DNA of 39,456 nt, taken from positions 1-39,456 of the forward strand of contig CAJXWZ010000044.1 in assembly GCA_913062815.1 (NCBI GenBank). Direction: 5' to 3'. The notes beneath the pieces are model-generated. The model searched no databases, was not told the DNA's origin, and worked only from the letters and a program-made list of their open reading frames with translations. Made by a program: the position numbers and the translations under genes. The stretch is from an uncultured Colwellia sp. Lineage in GTDB: Bacteria > Pseudomonadota > Gammaproteobacteria > Enterobacterales > Alteromonadaceae. Shown here piece by piece: positions 8,749 to 17,241 of this stretch (positions are counted from its first letter, which is position 1; each line of letters begins with the position of its first letter).

Positions 8749-9651
8749 ATGAGTGGTCAAAGCTTCTTAATTCAAGAAACGGTTAATAATATTTTATCGA
8801 GTCTACCTGAATCGCTAAATGACACTCCTGTTGTGTTAAAAGATAATACGCTTGCGAAGCAATTTAATGTAAGCCGAACGACTATTAGAACGTCTATACA
8901 AGAGCTTGAAAAGCTAGGGGTTGTCAAGATTATTGGCAATGCTAAAACCGTTGTTAGAGTAACTAGAGCAACTGATTATTTTGATATAAGTGATCAGGTA
9001 TCAACCAAAGAAGAGATAATCGAGCGTTATTTTTTAGATTTAATTAATAAAGGAAAGCTGCTTCCTGGCAATAAATTCTCAGAGCTTGAGTTAGCTAAAG
9101 CATCTGGCTGTAATACGATCACAGTGCGTGAGTTTTTGATCAAGTTTTCTCGCTTTGGTCTCATTGATAAAAAGCCCCGAGCCAAATGGCAAATGGTGGA
9201 GTTTGATGAAAAATTCGCGACAGAATTAATTGAATTTCGCCGCATTCTCGAGATGAACTCTATTACTAAGCTCATTGCTAAGCCACAAGATGATCCTACT
9301 TGGGCAAAGCTAAGTAAGCTTTTAGATGATCATCGAGAAGTGTTAGCTGATTTTGATAATCGTTACCTTGAGTTTAGTCAGTTAGACAGCCGTTTGCATT
9401 ATATAATTCAAGAAGCGTCTGGAAATAGGTTCTTCATGCAGTTTTTTGATGTAGTTTCATTGATTTGTCATTATCACTATCAGTGGGATAAACATGACGA
9501 ATATGAGCGAAATTTTGTTGCAATTAATGAGCATATTGAAATACTTATTCAATTGTTAGCCCATAACACCTCAGGTGTTATTAATGCTATGGAAGTTCAT
9601 TTAAATTCAGCCAGAGATACTTTATTAGGCTCAGCAAGTGGCTTGAAATAG
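8749..9651 (+). CDS. GntR-family regulator with two winged-helix domains and an FCD ligand domain
   Basis: A 300-residue transcription factor, probably sensing a sugar acid from this locus. Residues about 10-75 form one winged helix (LAKQFNVSRTTIRTSIQELEKLGVVKIIG). Residues about 88-150 form a second (GKLLPGNKFSELELAKASGCNTITVREFLIKFSRFGLI). Residues about 155-295 are a helical FCD domain whose likely metal/ligand residues are Asp213, His217, His262 and His284. Ordinary FCD regulators such as UxuR or FadR-like proteins have one winged helix and about 230-260 residues, so the duplicated DNA-binding part is unusual. AAGGA precedes ATG. It is flanked by the beta-helix and sulfatase genes, suggesting it controls the locus, perhaps through L-galactonate or another pathway acid. 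E. coli controls its L-galactonate genes with a GntR-type protein, LgoR, which makes that ligand attractive but unproven. Confidence 0.85.
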   Translation: MSGQSFLIQETVNNILSSLPESLNDTPVVLKDNTLAKQFNVSRTTIRTSIQELEKLGVVKIIGNAKTVVRVTRATDYFDISDQVSTKEEIIERYFLDLINKGKLLPGNKFSELELAKASGCNTITVREFLIKFSRFGLIDKKPRAKWQMVEFDEKFATELIEFRRILEMNSITKLIAKPQDDPTWAKLSKLLDDHREVLADFDNRYLEFSQLDSRLHYIIQEASGNRFFMQFFDVVSLICHYHYQWDKHDEYERNFVAINEHIEILIQLLAHNTSGVINAMEVHLNSARDTLLGSASGLK

Positions 9652-9665
9652 TCATGATTTTTCCC

Positions 9666-9700
9666 GAGTATCAGCTATTTCCTTAAGCTGATACTTGCTT
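9666..9700 (+). terminator. Hairpin terminator after the regulator gene
   Basis: AGTATCAGCT and AGCTGATACT form a perfect 10-bp stem around a nine-base loop, 15 nt after the gene's stop. The following tract is T/C-rich, not a clean T run, so termination strength is uncertain. Confidence 0.6.
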
Positions 9701-9836
9701 TCTCCCCTCTATTATTTGTCCTTTAAACTCAGTTGAAGCAAGCTAACTGTTTGCTGTAAAAATTTTTACTTACTGCTTGGTAAAGAAAAGTAAAGTTTTA
9801 TATCACCCTCTTGTCGATGTGTATTTTATAAGTAAT

Positions 9837-9860
9837 AATCAATTAATCAATTAATCAGTT
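9837..9860. repeat. Short direct repeat in the sulfatase 2 leader
   Basis: AATCAATT occurs twice in tandem, followed by the related AATCAGTT, about 40 bp before the TTG start. It may be a binding site or simple AT-rich slippage. Confidence 0.4.
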
Positions 9861-9895
9861 GTTGATTGTGTTTATGTTATTTGAGGAGTATTACA

Positions 9896-11392
9896 TTGAA
9901 AATAATAATCGCTTTACTTTTTATATCTTTTTCAATTGCTGCAAAGCAACCTAACTTTGTGGTGATTTTATCAGATGATGCAGGTTTTGAAGAATTTGGC
10001 TTATATAAAGTTAAAAAAGACACGTTGAGTAATACACCAAACATAGATACTTTAGCAAATAGAGGTGTGGCGTTTAAGCATGCATGGACCCAAGCAATCT
10101 GTGGTCCTTCTCGTTCAATGTTGTTATCAGGAAATTACGCAGTAAATACGGGCTCTTACGATAATAAGATTTATTACTTACCTGATTCACAGGACTATAA
10201 ACGAAAAGATCGATTGCCCTCTTTTACTAAAGTATTAAATGATTCAGGTTATGCTGTTGCCGTTGCAGGTAAATGGCATAACCCTGCAGGTTACGATTTA
10301 ATTAAAGATTCAAAAGCGCTTGGCGTAGACACTTATACAACATGGACTGCTTCTCCCACAGATTATGAGAAAATTCTTGGACGCAAATTAATTCCCGATA
10401 ATACTTGGGAGAGATCTGCTATTTCAAATAAACCGATTATTTCTCGCTATTGGAAACCGGGTATTATCAAGAATGGTGAAGTAATACCAACATCGATGAA
10501 TGACTATGGTCCTGATATCTTTTCCAACGCAATTATTGACTTTATTGAGCTGCAAGCGAAAGCAAGTAAACCATTTTTAGCCTACTACACTATGGTACTA
10601 CCTCATAGTTCACACACAGTAACACCTAATGAAGTCGCTAATGGTGTTACTCCTTCTAACAAGCATTTTCGCAAAGGCACCCCACAAGGGATGAAGTATT
10701 TTTTATCTCAAGTTAATTATGCAGATAAGTTAGTGGGGGAAATCGTTAATAAAATCGATGAATTAGGTATTACAGATGAAACATATATTATTTTTGCTTC
10801 TGATAATGGCACAACAGCTTCTGCTAAGAGTAAAGCGGTAGAGTATGGTGTTCATGTACCTTTTGTTGTTGCTGGTGCAGATGTTAAGCAAAGGGAGATG
10901 ACCGATGAGTTAATGGATTTTACCGACTTATTGCCTACGTTAACTGAATTAGCAGGAGCAACTATTCCTAGCCATTATAATGTTGACGGTAATAGCTTAG
11001 CACCGTTTTTAACAGGCAAAAGTAATTCGACTAAAGATGTTATTTACGCTTTTCCAGGGCCTGCGACCTTGGTTCGTACAAAAGACTATTTATTGGAAGC
11101 TGTTGCGCCGATCTATGGCAAACCAGAAGGGCGGTTATATAAAACTCATGGTAGCTATGACGGGCGCGGCTACGAAAATATTACTCATAATCCTAAATAT
11201 GCAGAGGTAAAGGAAAAGTTTAATCAATACTTGTTAGCTAAACCACATACACTGCCGACAAACTTTGAACACCCTGCATGGGTATCTACCGAAAGCATGA
11301 AAAAAGGCCAAAAGCACTTCAATAATAAAAGGCGTGCGATAAAACACTTATCTTTGCCTAAGAGTTACAAGTTTTATGATGAAAGCTTTTAA
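9896..11392 (+). CDS. Secreted S1-family sulfatase
   Basis: A second formylglycine-dependent sulfatase, about 498 residues. The start is decided by the ribosome-binding site: GAGGAG at 9883-9888 lies 7 nt before TTG at 9896, which yields a compact signal peptide (IIIALLFISFSIAA, cleavage near residue 16); the upstream extension has no such support. Motifs: Asp pair in VILSDDAG (about 24-30), formylglycine motif C-G-P-S-R at Cys69, GKWHNP, and the late metal site FASDNGT. It differs clearly from the lipoprotein sulfatase at 591, with a different region after GKWH and no GEHxxxDKRxMYE block, so the two probably act on different sulfate positions or linkages. The exact S1 subfamily is not recognised. 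It follows the regulator gene with its own long AT-rich leader, so it may have its own promoter. Confidence 0.88.
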   Translation: MKIIIALLFISFSIAAKQPNFVVILSDDAGFEEFGLYKVKKDTLSNTPNIDTLANRGVAFKHAWTQAICGPSRSMLLSGNYAVNTGSYDNKIYYLPDSQDYKRKDRLPSFTKVLNDSGYAVAVAGKWHNPAGYDLIKDSKALGVDTYTTWTASPTDYEKILGRKLIPDNTWERSAISNKPIISRYWKPGIIKNGEVIPTSMNDYGPDIFSNAIIDFIELQAKASKPFLAYYTMVLPHSSHTVTPNEVANGVTPSNKHFRKGTPQGMKYFLSQVNYADKLVGEIVNKIDELGITDETYIIFASDNGTTASAKSKAVEYGVHVPFVVAGADVKQREMTDELMDFTDLLPTLTELAGATIPSHYNVDGNSLAPFLTGKSNSTKDVIYAFPGPATLVRTKDYLLEAVAPIYGKPEGRLYKTHGSYDGRGYENITHNPKYAEVKEKFNQYLLAKPHTLPTNFEHPAWVSTESMKKGQKHFNNKRRAIKHLSLPKSYKFYDESF

Positions 11393-12062
11393 ATCGCTTA
11401 GCTAAAGGCAATAAGCTCTAATAGAGAGTGTCAATTAGGCAAAAAGCATGAGATAGCTAGATAGAGCAAGTTTAAGGTGAAGCTTGCGGTATTTGTTATC
11501 TTATGTGTAGTACTCAAACTTGATCAGACACCATTAAACATAGAAGCTTAATAAAATCTGAAAGGCAGCCATAAGCTCATATCCGTCAGTCATATTTCAT
11601 TTATGAAGCTAACTTTTGCCGCAAAGCGGTCTAAGTTATTAGAGCAACAAACTCCATTTTTATGTCAGTTATCTTCAAAAATACCTGAAAATAGTAGAAT
11701 TGTTCTATCTCGCTAATAGTATGATCCGCTTCCCCGGCCCACAAGCGAGTTAGAAATTAGAAATGTGTGGTCAGAATTACTCTGCCTCTACACCCAAGCC
11801 TCTCGCCAGTAACTTTTGCTTTTCAATAACAAAGATAAGCAATTTATGCAGTTAAACCTCATATAATAATCAAGGGGCCAGGCTGCTTAATTGCATTTTA
11901 TCCGCTTGAAATGGGCTTCAAATTCAAACGGGTTCTCACGTTCAATAACATTGATTAATAGAGGTTTTCTTAAATATTTTAACTTTTTTTGGTTTGTAAA
12001 CTTTGTATAAACTAAGTACAGTAAATGAGACCAAGAGTCTAATTTCATTTTTTGGATAAACA
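11393..12062. other. 670-bp stretch with no recognisable gene
   Basis: Both strands are broken by stops in every frame I read, and I recognise no protein fragment with confidence. The sequence looks like degenerate chromosomal filler at the border between the first galactan block and the unrelated M24/crotonase/S4 block. Confidence 0.5.
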
Positions 12063-12932
12063 ATGCTAATAAAAACTCACAATTTTACTGACCTACAGTT
12101 GTCTCGATTTCGAGAGTTACAAAGGACATCTTTTGAAATTTTGGAAGACGTTGCTTCGGGTCTCAAAGGTGGAGAAACTGAAAAGGAAGTGACTCGCTTA
12201 CTTGTTAAGCATTACCGAGCGGCTGGCGCCGATTCGTTTTTTCATCTTCCTGTTGCTCTGTTTGGAGAACGTACTGCGCTGCCCGGTGAATGGACTGTGA
12301 ATGACTTCTTCCCTAAACAAAAAAAATTGGAACCGGGTGACAGCGTTATTTTGGATGCTGCGCCATTGTTTTCTGGTTTTTTAGTTGACACTTCTTTTAG
12401 TTTTTGCTTTGGCCAAAATACACATCACAAGGCATTGATGAAACATTTGGAGCAATACCGCGAATCTGTGCCAGCGGCGATTAACCGTGGCGAAAGCTTT
12501 AAACAAATTGCGGATAATGTTCAAGCAACAATGATCGAGAATAATTATGAGCCTGTTCATACTAAGCATCCTGGTGAAGTGCTGGGACATAGAGCAATTA
12601 AAACGCCAAATCTACCATTTCAGCTAAGAATTCAAGGCTTTGATGCAATTTCACTCACTTGGTTTAAGATTAAAAACAATATTGCTATGAAAGGCTTGGG
12701 TCGCAGAAGCCCTCTTTGGAACGGGCTAAAAAGTTCCGATCATTTGGCACACGATGGTCTTTGGTTAATAGAACCTCATGCTGGAAAAGGTACTGTAGGT
12801 GCAAAATGGGAGGAAATTCTAGTTATTGAGCAAGGTAAAGCCAGGTGGTTGGATGAGAATCCACCCCATGTAAGACAATGGTCCTTAATTGATGCTGGAA
12901 AATGTTACAACCCTTGCTCACTTGCCGAATAA
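12063..12932 (+). CDS. M24-family metallopeptidase-like protein (Xaa-Pro aminopeptidase fold)
   Basis: A 289-residue pita-bread-fold protein, probably a cytoplasmic aminopeptidase or related hydrolase. The five family metal ligands are present in order: Asp98 (VILDAAP), Asp109 (FLVDTS), His176 (VLGHRA), Glu237 (LIEPHAG) and Glu250 or Glu251 (WEEILVIE). It lacks the N-terminal creatinase-like domain of classical prolidases, so it is closer in size to methionine aminopeptidase-type single-domain members. There is no signal peptide. The ribosome-binding site is weak (GGATAAAC before ATG). The neighbours share no pathway with it and it is probably not part of the sugar locus. The exact substrate cannot be told from sequence. 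Confidence 0.8.
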   Translation: MLIKTHNFTDLQLSRFRELQRTSFEILEDVASGLKGGETEKEVTRLLVKHYRAAGADSFFHLPVALFGERTALPGEWTVNDFFPKQKKLEPGDSVILDAAPLFSGFLVDTSFSFCFGQNTHHKALMKHLEQYRESVPAAINRGESFKQIADNVQATMIENNYEPVHTKHPGEVLGHRAIKTPNLPFQLRIQGFDAISLTWFKIKNNIAMKGLGRRSPLWNGLKSSDHLAHDGLWLIEPHAGKGTVGAKWEEILVIEQGKARWLDENPPHVRQWSLIDAGKCYNPCSLAE

Positions 12933-13227
12933 GGGATATATCAATGTCCTGCTCCTTAATACTATTATATGAAATCAAAGGGCTTGAGCGAATATCCAAG
13001 ACAGTCTATTTTAGCGATCAGTTGACCAAAAGAACAGCCAATAGATAACGTCAACAATGCACACAGGTTAGCACTAACTGTTTGATGACTAATTGAATTC
13101 ACATGGCTTAGTTGCCAGTCATGGGGGGTATTTTTTGTTTGGTACTATTGTAAAAGCAAAGTTTGATAAGATCATACTAAACTTCACTTATAATCCATCA
13201 ATATAACCTAATAGGAAGCAAAGTTTT

Positions 13228-14070
13228 GTGAATCAACTTAATTTAAGTAGCCGTGCAGCACAATATATCCAAACGAGTCTGAACGGTGGTGTCCTCACTG
13301 TAATGATGCATCAGCCAAAGAAACTAAATGGTTGGACAGATGCAATGATGGACGCTTTTAAAGAGGCGTTTTTTAAGGCTGGTTTGCACGATTCAACAAA
13401 AGTGGTGATTTTTACTGGCGCAGGCAATTATTATTCTGCTGGGGTAAATTTTGCGGGCATTAAACCCATGCCGCCAAGAAAATTACGTGCAATGATCATC
13501 GATCACAATCAACAATTATTTGAAGCATTTCTTAACTTCCCTAAACCCATACTGGTGGCCATGAACGGCCCTGCGATTGGCGCAAGTGTCACCTCCGCCA
13601 CTTTATGTAATGGCATTATCGCCTCCGTCAAAGCCACTTTTTCGACCCCCTTTGCTGCTTTGGGTCTTCCAGCAGAAGGTTGCTCTAGCATTCATTTTCC
13701 ACGGCTTTTAGGTGAGCAGACAACACAACGCATGCTTGGCAAGGAAGGCTGGAAGCCTAATGGCAGCGAAGCACTGGCAGTTGGCCTAGTACAATGGACA
13801 GTCCCCCATGAGAATTTACTAGATGAAGCACACAAAATAGCACAAAACTGGATTGCGCAAGGCATAGGTCGCACATTTCTTGCTGGCAGCACCCGAGAAG
13901 AATTATTGGCCGTTAATGCGCAGGAATCAATAGAAGTTGCCGATGCCATTTTAAGTGCTGTTTTTTTACAAGAGCAAGCACGATTTTTATGGAGTAAGGG
14001 TAAGTATGGTCCATCTATAATGTTTTGGTCTGTTAGCTTGTTAAGGCCTTTGTGGGCATGCTTTTTATAA
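13228..14070 (+). CDS. Enoyl-CoA hydratase/isomerase family protein (crotonase)
   Basis: A 280-residue crotonase-fold protein acting on an acyl-CoA in the cytoplasm. It starts with GTG, supported by AGGAAG 9 nt upstream. The oxyanion-hole segments are visible at SAGVNF (70-75) and GPAIGASV (114-121). A single catalytic Glu150 lies in LPAEGCSS, and the second acidic residue of true hydratases is not obvious, so the protein resembles delta3,delta2-enoyl-CoA isomerases (PECI-like) more than hydratases. The C-terminus (GPSIMFWSVSLLRPLWACF) is hydrophobic but appears natural for this subgroup, and I see no firm frameshift. No other fatty-acid gene is adjacent. Its role next to a galactan locus is unclear. 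Confidence 0.82.
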   Translation: MNQLNLSSRAAQYIQTSLNGGVLTVMMHQPKKLNGWTDAMMDAFKEAFFKAGLHDSTKVVIFTGAGNYYSAGVNFAGIKPMPPRKLRAMIIDHNQQLFEAFLNFPKPILVAMNGPAIGASVTSATLCNGIIASVKATFSTPFAALGLPAEGCSSIHFPRLLGEQTTQRMLGKEGWKPNGSEALAVGLVQWTVPHENLLDEAHKIAQNWIAQGIGRTFLAGSTREELLAVNAQESIEVADAILSAVFLQEQARFLWSKGKYGPSIMFWSVSLLRPLWACFL

Positions 14071-14584
14071 TAGATAATTCAAAAAAACAGGTGTTGCTTT
14101 AGCCTAAACCCAAAAGACAAGACCTAACCCTTTGCGCATTTTTCTTAGTAACTTTAATGTTGCTATTTCCAATCTAAGTGATCGTTTCATATCCATGAGC
14201 GAATGACGGCCAGTGGCGCATTATAGGCCGGGCATAGTTTGCAATGTACGCGATAATTAACATATAACTGAATAAACCAAACCTGTAACCTGCGAACGAC
14301 CGATGTGTTGGCGAAGCGGCCTATTTACTGTGCTGAATTCAAGTCAAAATTAGCTCGGCTATGTGGCAAGAGCTGCCCATACATCCAACTATTCCAATGA
14401 CAGCTATGTAGGATGAACAGTTGCTTTGGTTTAAAGTCTGTATGAATGCTATGGTGACGCAGAAGCCAGTCAAGTTGAGGAACAATCAACATAGATACGT
14501 CTCCTGCAAGCTCAGTATTATAAAGTACCCTTATATATGTTAGAATTTAGCAATATTATTATTTAAAATTATTAGGTGTGTATC
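14071..14584. other. 514-bp stretch with no recognisable gene
   Basis: Short open frames occur on both strands (for example about 65 codons on the - strand near 14330-14527), but none has a start, a ribosome-binding site and a recognisable family together. It may be a relic, but I cannot name the parent. Confidence 0.45.
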
Positions 14585-14938
14585 ATGTCTGAACACTCAA
14601 TTTTCGACATTTGTGTTGAACCTATAGAACTTTGTAAATTACTCAAAATAGCCAATATGGTTGGCGGTGGCGGCGAAGCTAAAACCATGATCAGTGAAGG
14701 TAATGTTTTAGTAAATAATGAAGTTGTAGTTCAAAAGCGTAAAAAAATTCGAAACGGCGATATTATCGAATATAACGGTAAAATTATTGAGATCGCTTAT
14801 AATCCCACCAAAAAATCAGCAGAGTTTATTAATACCGTAGTTTTAGCGAGTAAAAAAGAACAAAGGAAAAAAAGAGCTAAAAGTAAAGCAAGGGTTCTTT
14901 CATCAAAAACTGTTACTGAACCATCGTTTGAACGCTAA
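14585..14938 (+). CDS. S4-domain RNA-binding protein (YbcJ-like)
   Basis: A 117-residue cytoplasmic protein. Residues about 12-70 form an S4 RNA-binding domain, with the family signature GGGGEAKTMISEGNVLVNNEVVVQKRKKIRNGDIIEY. The tail is very basic (KKEQRKKRAKSKARV) and probably also contacts RNA. ATG at 14585 is chosen because AGG lies 8 nt before it; the GTG three codons upstream has no ribosome-binding site. Free-standing S4 proteins such as YbcJ are thought to bind ribosomal RNA. It is housekeeping-like and unrelated to the sugar genes. Confidence 0.88.
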   Translation: MSEHSIFDICVEPIELCKLLKIANMVGGGGEAKTMISEGNVLVNNEVVVQKRKKIRNGDIIEYNGKIIEIAYNPTKKSAEFINTVVLASKKEQRKKRAKSKARVLSSKTVTEPSFER

Positions 14939-15198
14939 AAGGCCAAATTTGTTGAACCTGTAGCCCTCTAGATAGTTCCGCAAAGTGGTAGAACTTGTCA
15001 CAAGCCAGATGTGAAATATTGTACTAACTACCTTTAGTTTTGCGCACTAAAAAGTCATGCTAATGCGATTATGTGAACGAACGCTGTGGTGGCTTTTGCG
15101 ACTGTAGGACATTTTGATTTTTTGTTTTTTGACGATTCATTACCGTCCATTAATGCATTTACCTTGAATTGATAACCTCAAGTTTGATAAATAAAAAA

Positions 15199-15240
15199 AT
15201 GGCTACTAGGGTAGTAATAGAGAAAACCATTCTTATTTAT
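15199..15240 (-). terminator. Weak terminator candidate for the catabolic operon
   Basis: On the - strand, TACTA-CCC-TAGTA forms a short hairpin, extended by outer ATGG/CCAT pairing, and is followed by seven T. It lies about 40 nt past the last stop codon of the operon. The stem is short, so this is tentative. Confidence 0.4.
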
Positions 15241-15267
15241 TGCCTTAATTGCCTTAATTGCCTTAAT
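15241..15267. repeat. Three tandem copies of a 9-bp unit
   Basis: TGCCTTAAT is repeated three times without change, immediately beyond the stop codon of the mutarotase gene. It is probably polymerase slippage and could vary in copy number between strains. Confidence 0.9.
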
Positions 15268-15271
15268 TGAT

Positions 15272-15625
15272 TTATGGTTGTTCTGTAAGCTTAAAAATTT
15301 GTTCCATAGGCAACCACTTCTCACCTGCTTTAGCCCAAGGGAGTGCTTGTTGAAATTGCCACATCAAAGTTTCCCATTTTTGTACTTCAGTGTTAGCTTC
15401 GTCAGCTTTGGCTTTTATTGCAGGGTTAAAGCTGTCGTCTACTTCCATAATCATAAATAGTCGGTTTTCAATAAGGTAAATTTCCATCTCAATAATACCA
15501 GCATCACGAATGCTTTTAGCAACAGCAGGAAAGCCATTGCCGGGTTGGTGATATTTTTTGTATTTGGCAATAAGCTCAGGATTATTCTTTAAATCTGTCG
15601 CTAAACAATGGCGAGTAGTGTTCAT
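15272..15625 (-). CDS. L-sugar mutarotase, RhaM/L-fucose mutarotase family
   Basis: A 117-residue dimeric alpha/beta-barrel protein that speeds the alpha/beta anomer exchange of an L-sugar in the cytoplasm. It matches the L-rhamnose mutarotase family (DUF718): the block YKKYHQPGNGFPAVAKSIRDAGI aligns with the E. coli RhaM region around its catalytic His22, here His26, followed by MEIYLIENRLFMIMEV and the conserved Trp in LPWAK. Members of this family serve L-rhamnose and also L-fucose, a 6-deoxy-L-galactose, so L-galactose is a reasonable substrate here. It is the last gene of the - strand operon, 15 nt after the KDG kinase gene, with AAAGAGAA as ribosome-binding site. Confidence 0.85.
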   Translation of the reverse strand: MNTTRHCLATDLKNNPELIAKYKKYHQPGNGFPAVAKSIRDAGIIEMEIYLIENRLFMIMEVDDSFNPAIKAKADEANTEVQKWETLMWQFQQALPWAKAGEKWLPMEQIFKLTEQP

Positions 15626-15640
15626 TTTTATTCTCTTTAC

Positions 15641-16594
15641 TTACATAGGATTATTGCTTAAATGTGTTGAAAAAGACTCTTTATCAACAATCGCACCTTT
15701 GTGTTGAATAACACACTTGGCAACATTAGCTGCAAATAATGCGGCTTGTTCTATTGAACGTCCGTTTATTCGTGCACTTAAATAACCACCGTTAAATGCA
15801 TCACCAGCAGAGGTAGTGTCTACAACCTTAGAGGCAGGAATGACCTTAATAACGGTTCTTTTCCCTTTATCACTGACTAAAATACTTTCAGGACCATTTT
15901 TTATAACAATTTCTTCAACACCCAATTCTTCTAAATAGTTCGCAACATCTTCAGCCGATTTTGCATTATATAATACAATATGATCATCTACTCCGGGTAA
16001 AGCAACATCTGTCAGAGTAAAGGCCATATTAAATGCTTTACGCGCCGTTTCTTCATCCGGCCAGAGTGCAGGGCGATAATTTGGATCGAATATGATACGG
16101 GTACCTTTGCTTTTTAGTTGAGCTAGGTATTGCCAAAATAGCACTAAATCTTCAGCAGATAAAATAGCAATAGATATTCCAGAGAAAAACAGTGCATCAA
16201 TGTGATTAAATTTCTCAGGGTTTGTTTCAGCGTCAATAAATGTCATTAATTGCCTAGCCGAAGAGTTTTCACGCCAATAGGTAAAGCTTCGTTCACCCTC
16301 AGCATCAACATTGATAAGGTAAAGGCCCATTTTTTCTGTGTTTGAGCGATAAAGTAATTCGTCACTGAGGTTTTCTTGTTTCATCATCGTGATGAATTGA
16401 TCTGATAGCTCATCATTACCAATAGCAGTGACAAAGCTGACATTAGCTTTGTTTTCAATACAGCGTTTTATATAAATGCCGGTATTAAAGACATCACCGG
16501 CAAAACCTTGTTTATATAGGTGAGCTTGGTTTTCTGTGTTACTAACACCACCAAATTCAACCATGCATTCACCTAAAACTGCTATATTTTTCAT
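15641..16594 (-). CDS. kdgK: 2-keto-3-deoxygluconate kinase
   Basis: A PfkB-family sugar kinase of 317 residues that phosphorylates 2-keto-3-deoxy-D-gluconate to KDPG. Motifs: N-terminal LGECMVEFGG, substrate-region blocks LYLINVDAEGERSFTYWRENSSAR, IIFDPNYRPALW, and the PfkB signature DTTSAGDAFNGGYLSA with catalytic Asp265. The start at 16594 is preferred over an ATG two codons upstream because it gives an ATGA overlap with the aldolase stop codon and places GGAG 8 nt before the start, indicating translational coupling. With the next-upstream aldolase it forms the Entner-Doudoroff end of the pathway. Both anhydro-L-galactose and L-galactonate routes would converge on this enzyme. Confidence 0.93.
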   Translation of the reverse strand: MKNIAVLGECMVEFGGVSNTENQAHLYKQGFAGDVFNTGIYIKRCIENKANVSFVTAIGNDELSDQFITMMKQENLSDELLYRSNTEKMGLYLINVDAEGERSFTYWRENSSARQLMTFIDAETNPEKFNHIDALFFSGISIAILSAEDLVLFWQYLAQLKSKGTRIIFDPNYRPALWPDEETARKAFNMAFTLTDVALPGVDDHIVLYNAKSAEDVANYLEELGVEEIVIKNGPESILVSDKGKRTVIKVIPASKVVDTTSAGDAFNGGYLSARINGRSIEQAALFAANVAKCVIQHKGAIVDKESFSTHLSNNPM

Positions 16595-17241
16595 GCACAT
16601 TGCTCCAATTGCTGTAAAAGTTGTAAGGCTTGCTGGCTCAATTGACTAATGCCGTGCCAATGTTTATTTTCAATCATTTCTTTATTAACCATCCATGAAC
16701 CACCGACAGCAAAGACACTGTTTAAAGCGAAATAACTTTGTGCATTATGAGGCCCTACGCCACCTGTAGGACAAAACTTTATTTGGCTAAAAACACTACT
16801 TAATGCTTTTAGGGTATTGGCACCGCCGTATTGCTCAGCAGGGAAGAACTTTAACTCTCTAATTCCCATTTCAATAGCTTGGGCAATTTCAGATGGCGAC
16901 ACAACACCTGGTAACATAGGCAAGCCAGTATCTTGCATTGCACTTGCAAGTTTAGGTGTAAACGAAGGGCTGACCAAAAATTTAGCACCTGCTTTTACTG
17001 CTTCACTAACTTGTTGTTGACTTAATAATGTACCAACACCGACGGTAATACCAGGCACTTGTTCACTGACTGCTCTAATACAATCTAGGGCTTTTGGTGT
17101 TCTTAAAACAATTTCAGCATTGTTAATACCACCAGCAAGTAAGGCTTTACAAACGTTTACCGCATCATCAGTATTGTCCATACTAAGCACAGGTAATATT
17201 GGGCTGTTTTTTACTAAGGATTGAATATTCCGTATTAACAT
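16591..17241 (-). CDS. eda: KDPG aldolase (2-keto-3-deoxy-6-phosphogluconate aldolase)
   Basis: A class I aldolase of 216 residues that cleaves KDPG to pyruvate and glyceraldehyde-3-phosphate. The Schiff-base lysine is Lys131 in IRELKFFPAEQYGG, and the catalytic Glu43 lies in NAEIVLRTPKAL. Other family blocks are GVGTLLS, FLVSPSFTP, MLPGVVSPSEI and FCPTGGVG. Length is normal. The start codon overlaps the end of the upstream reductase gene by 7 nt (ATGTTAA) and its stop overlaps the kinase start (ATGA), so three genes are tightly coupled. It could also accept the galacto isomer, as many Eda enzymes are somewhat relaxed. Confidence 0.95.
   Translation of the reverse strand: MLIRNIQSLVKNSPILPVLSMDNTDDAVNVCKALLAGGINNAEIVLRTPKALDCIRAVSEQVPGITVGVGTLLSQQQVSEAVKAGAKFLVSPSFTPKLASAMQDTGLPMLPGVVSPSEIAQAIEMGIRELKFFPAEQYGGANTLKALSSVFSQIKFCPTGGVGPHNAQSYFALNSVFAVGGSWMVNKEMIENKHWHGISQLSQQALQLLQQLEQCA

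Larger units (their letters stand above)
14939..15271. other. Convergent intergenic region
   Basis: Between the S4 gene (+) and the end of the catabolic operon (-). It holds three exact tandem copies of TGCCTTAAT and a weak terminator-like structure for the - strand operon, and no gene that I can support. Confidence 0.6.

Noticed and set aside
13980..14070. Frameshifted C-terminus of the crotonase gene
   Set aside because: The last residues are hydrophobic and unusual, but total length is normal and no continuation is found in another frame.
14330..14527. About 65-codon open frame on the - strand
   Set aside because: No start with a ribosome-binding site and no family resemblance; chance open frames of this length are expected.
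15241..15267. Tandem 9-bp units as a possible CRISPR or iteron array
   Set aside because: Units are directly adjacent with no spacers, only three copies, no cas or replication gene nearby.
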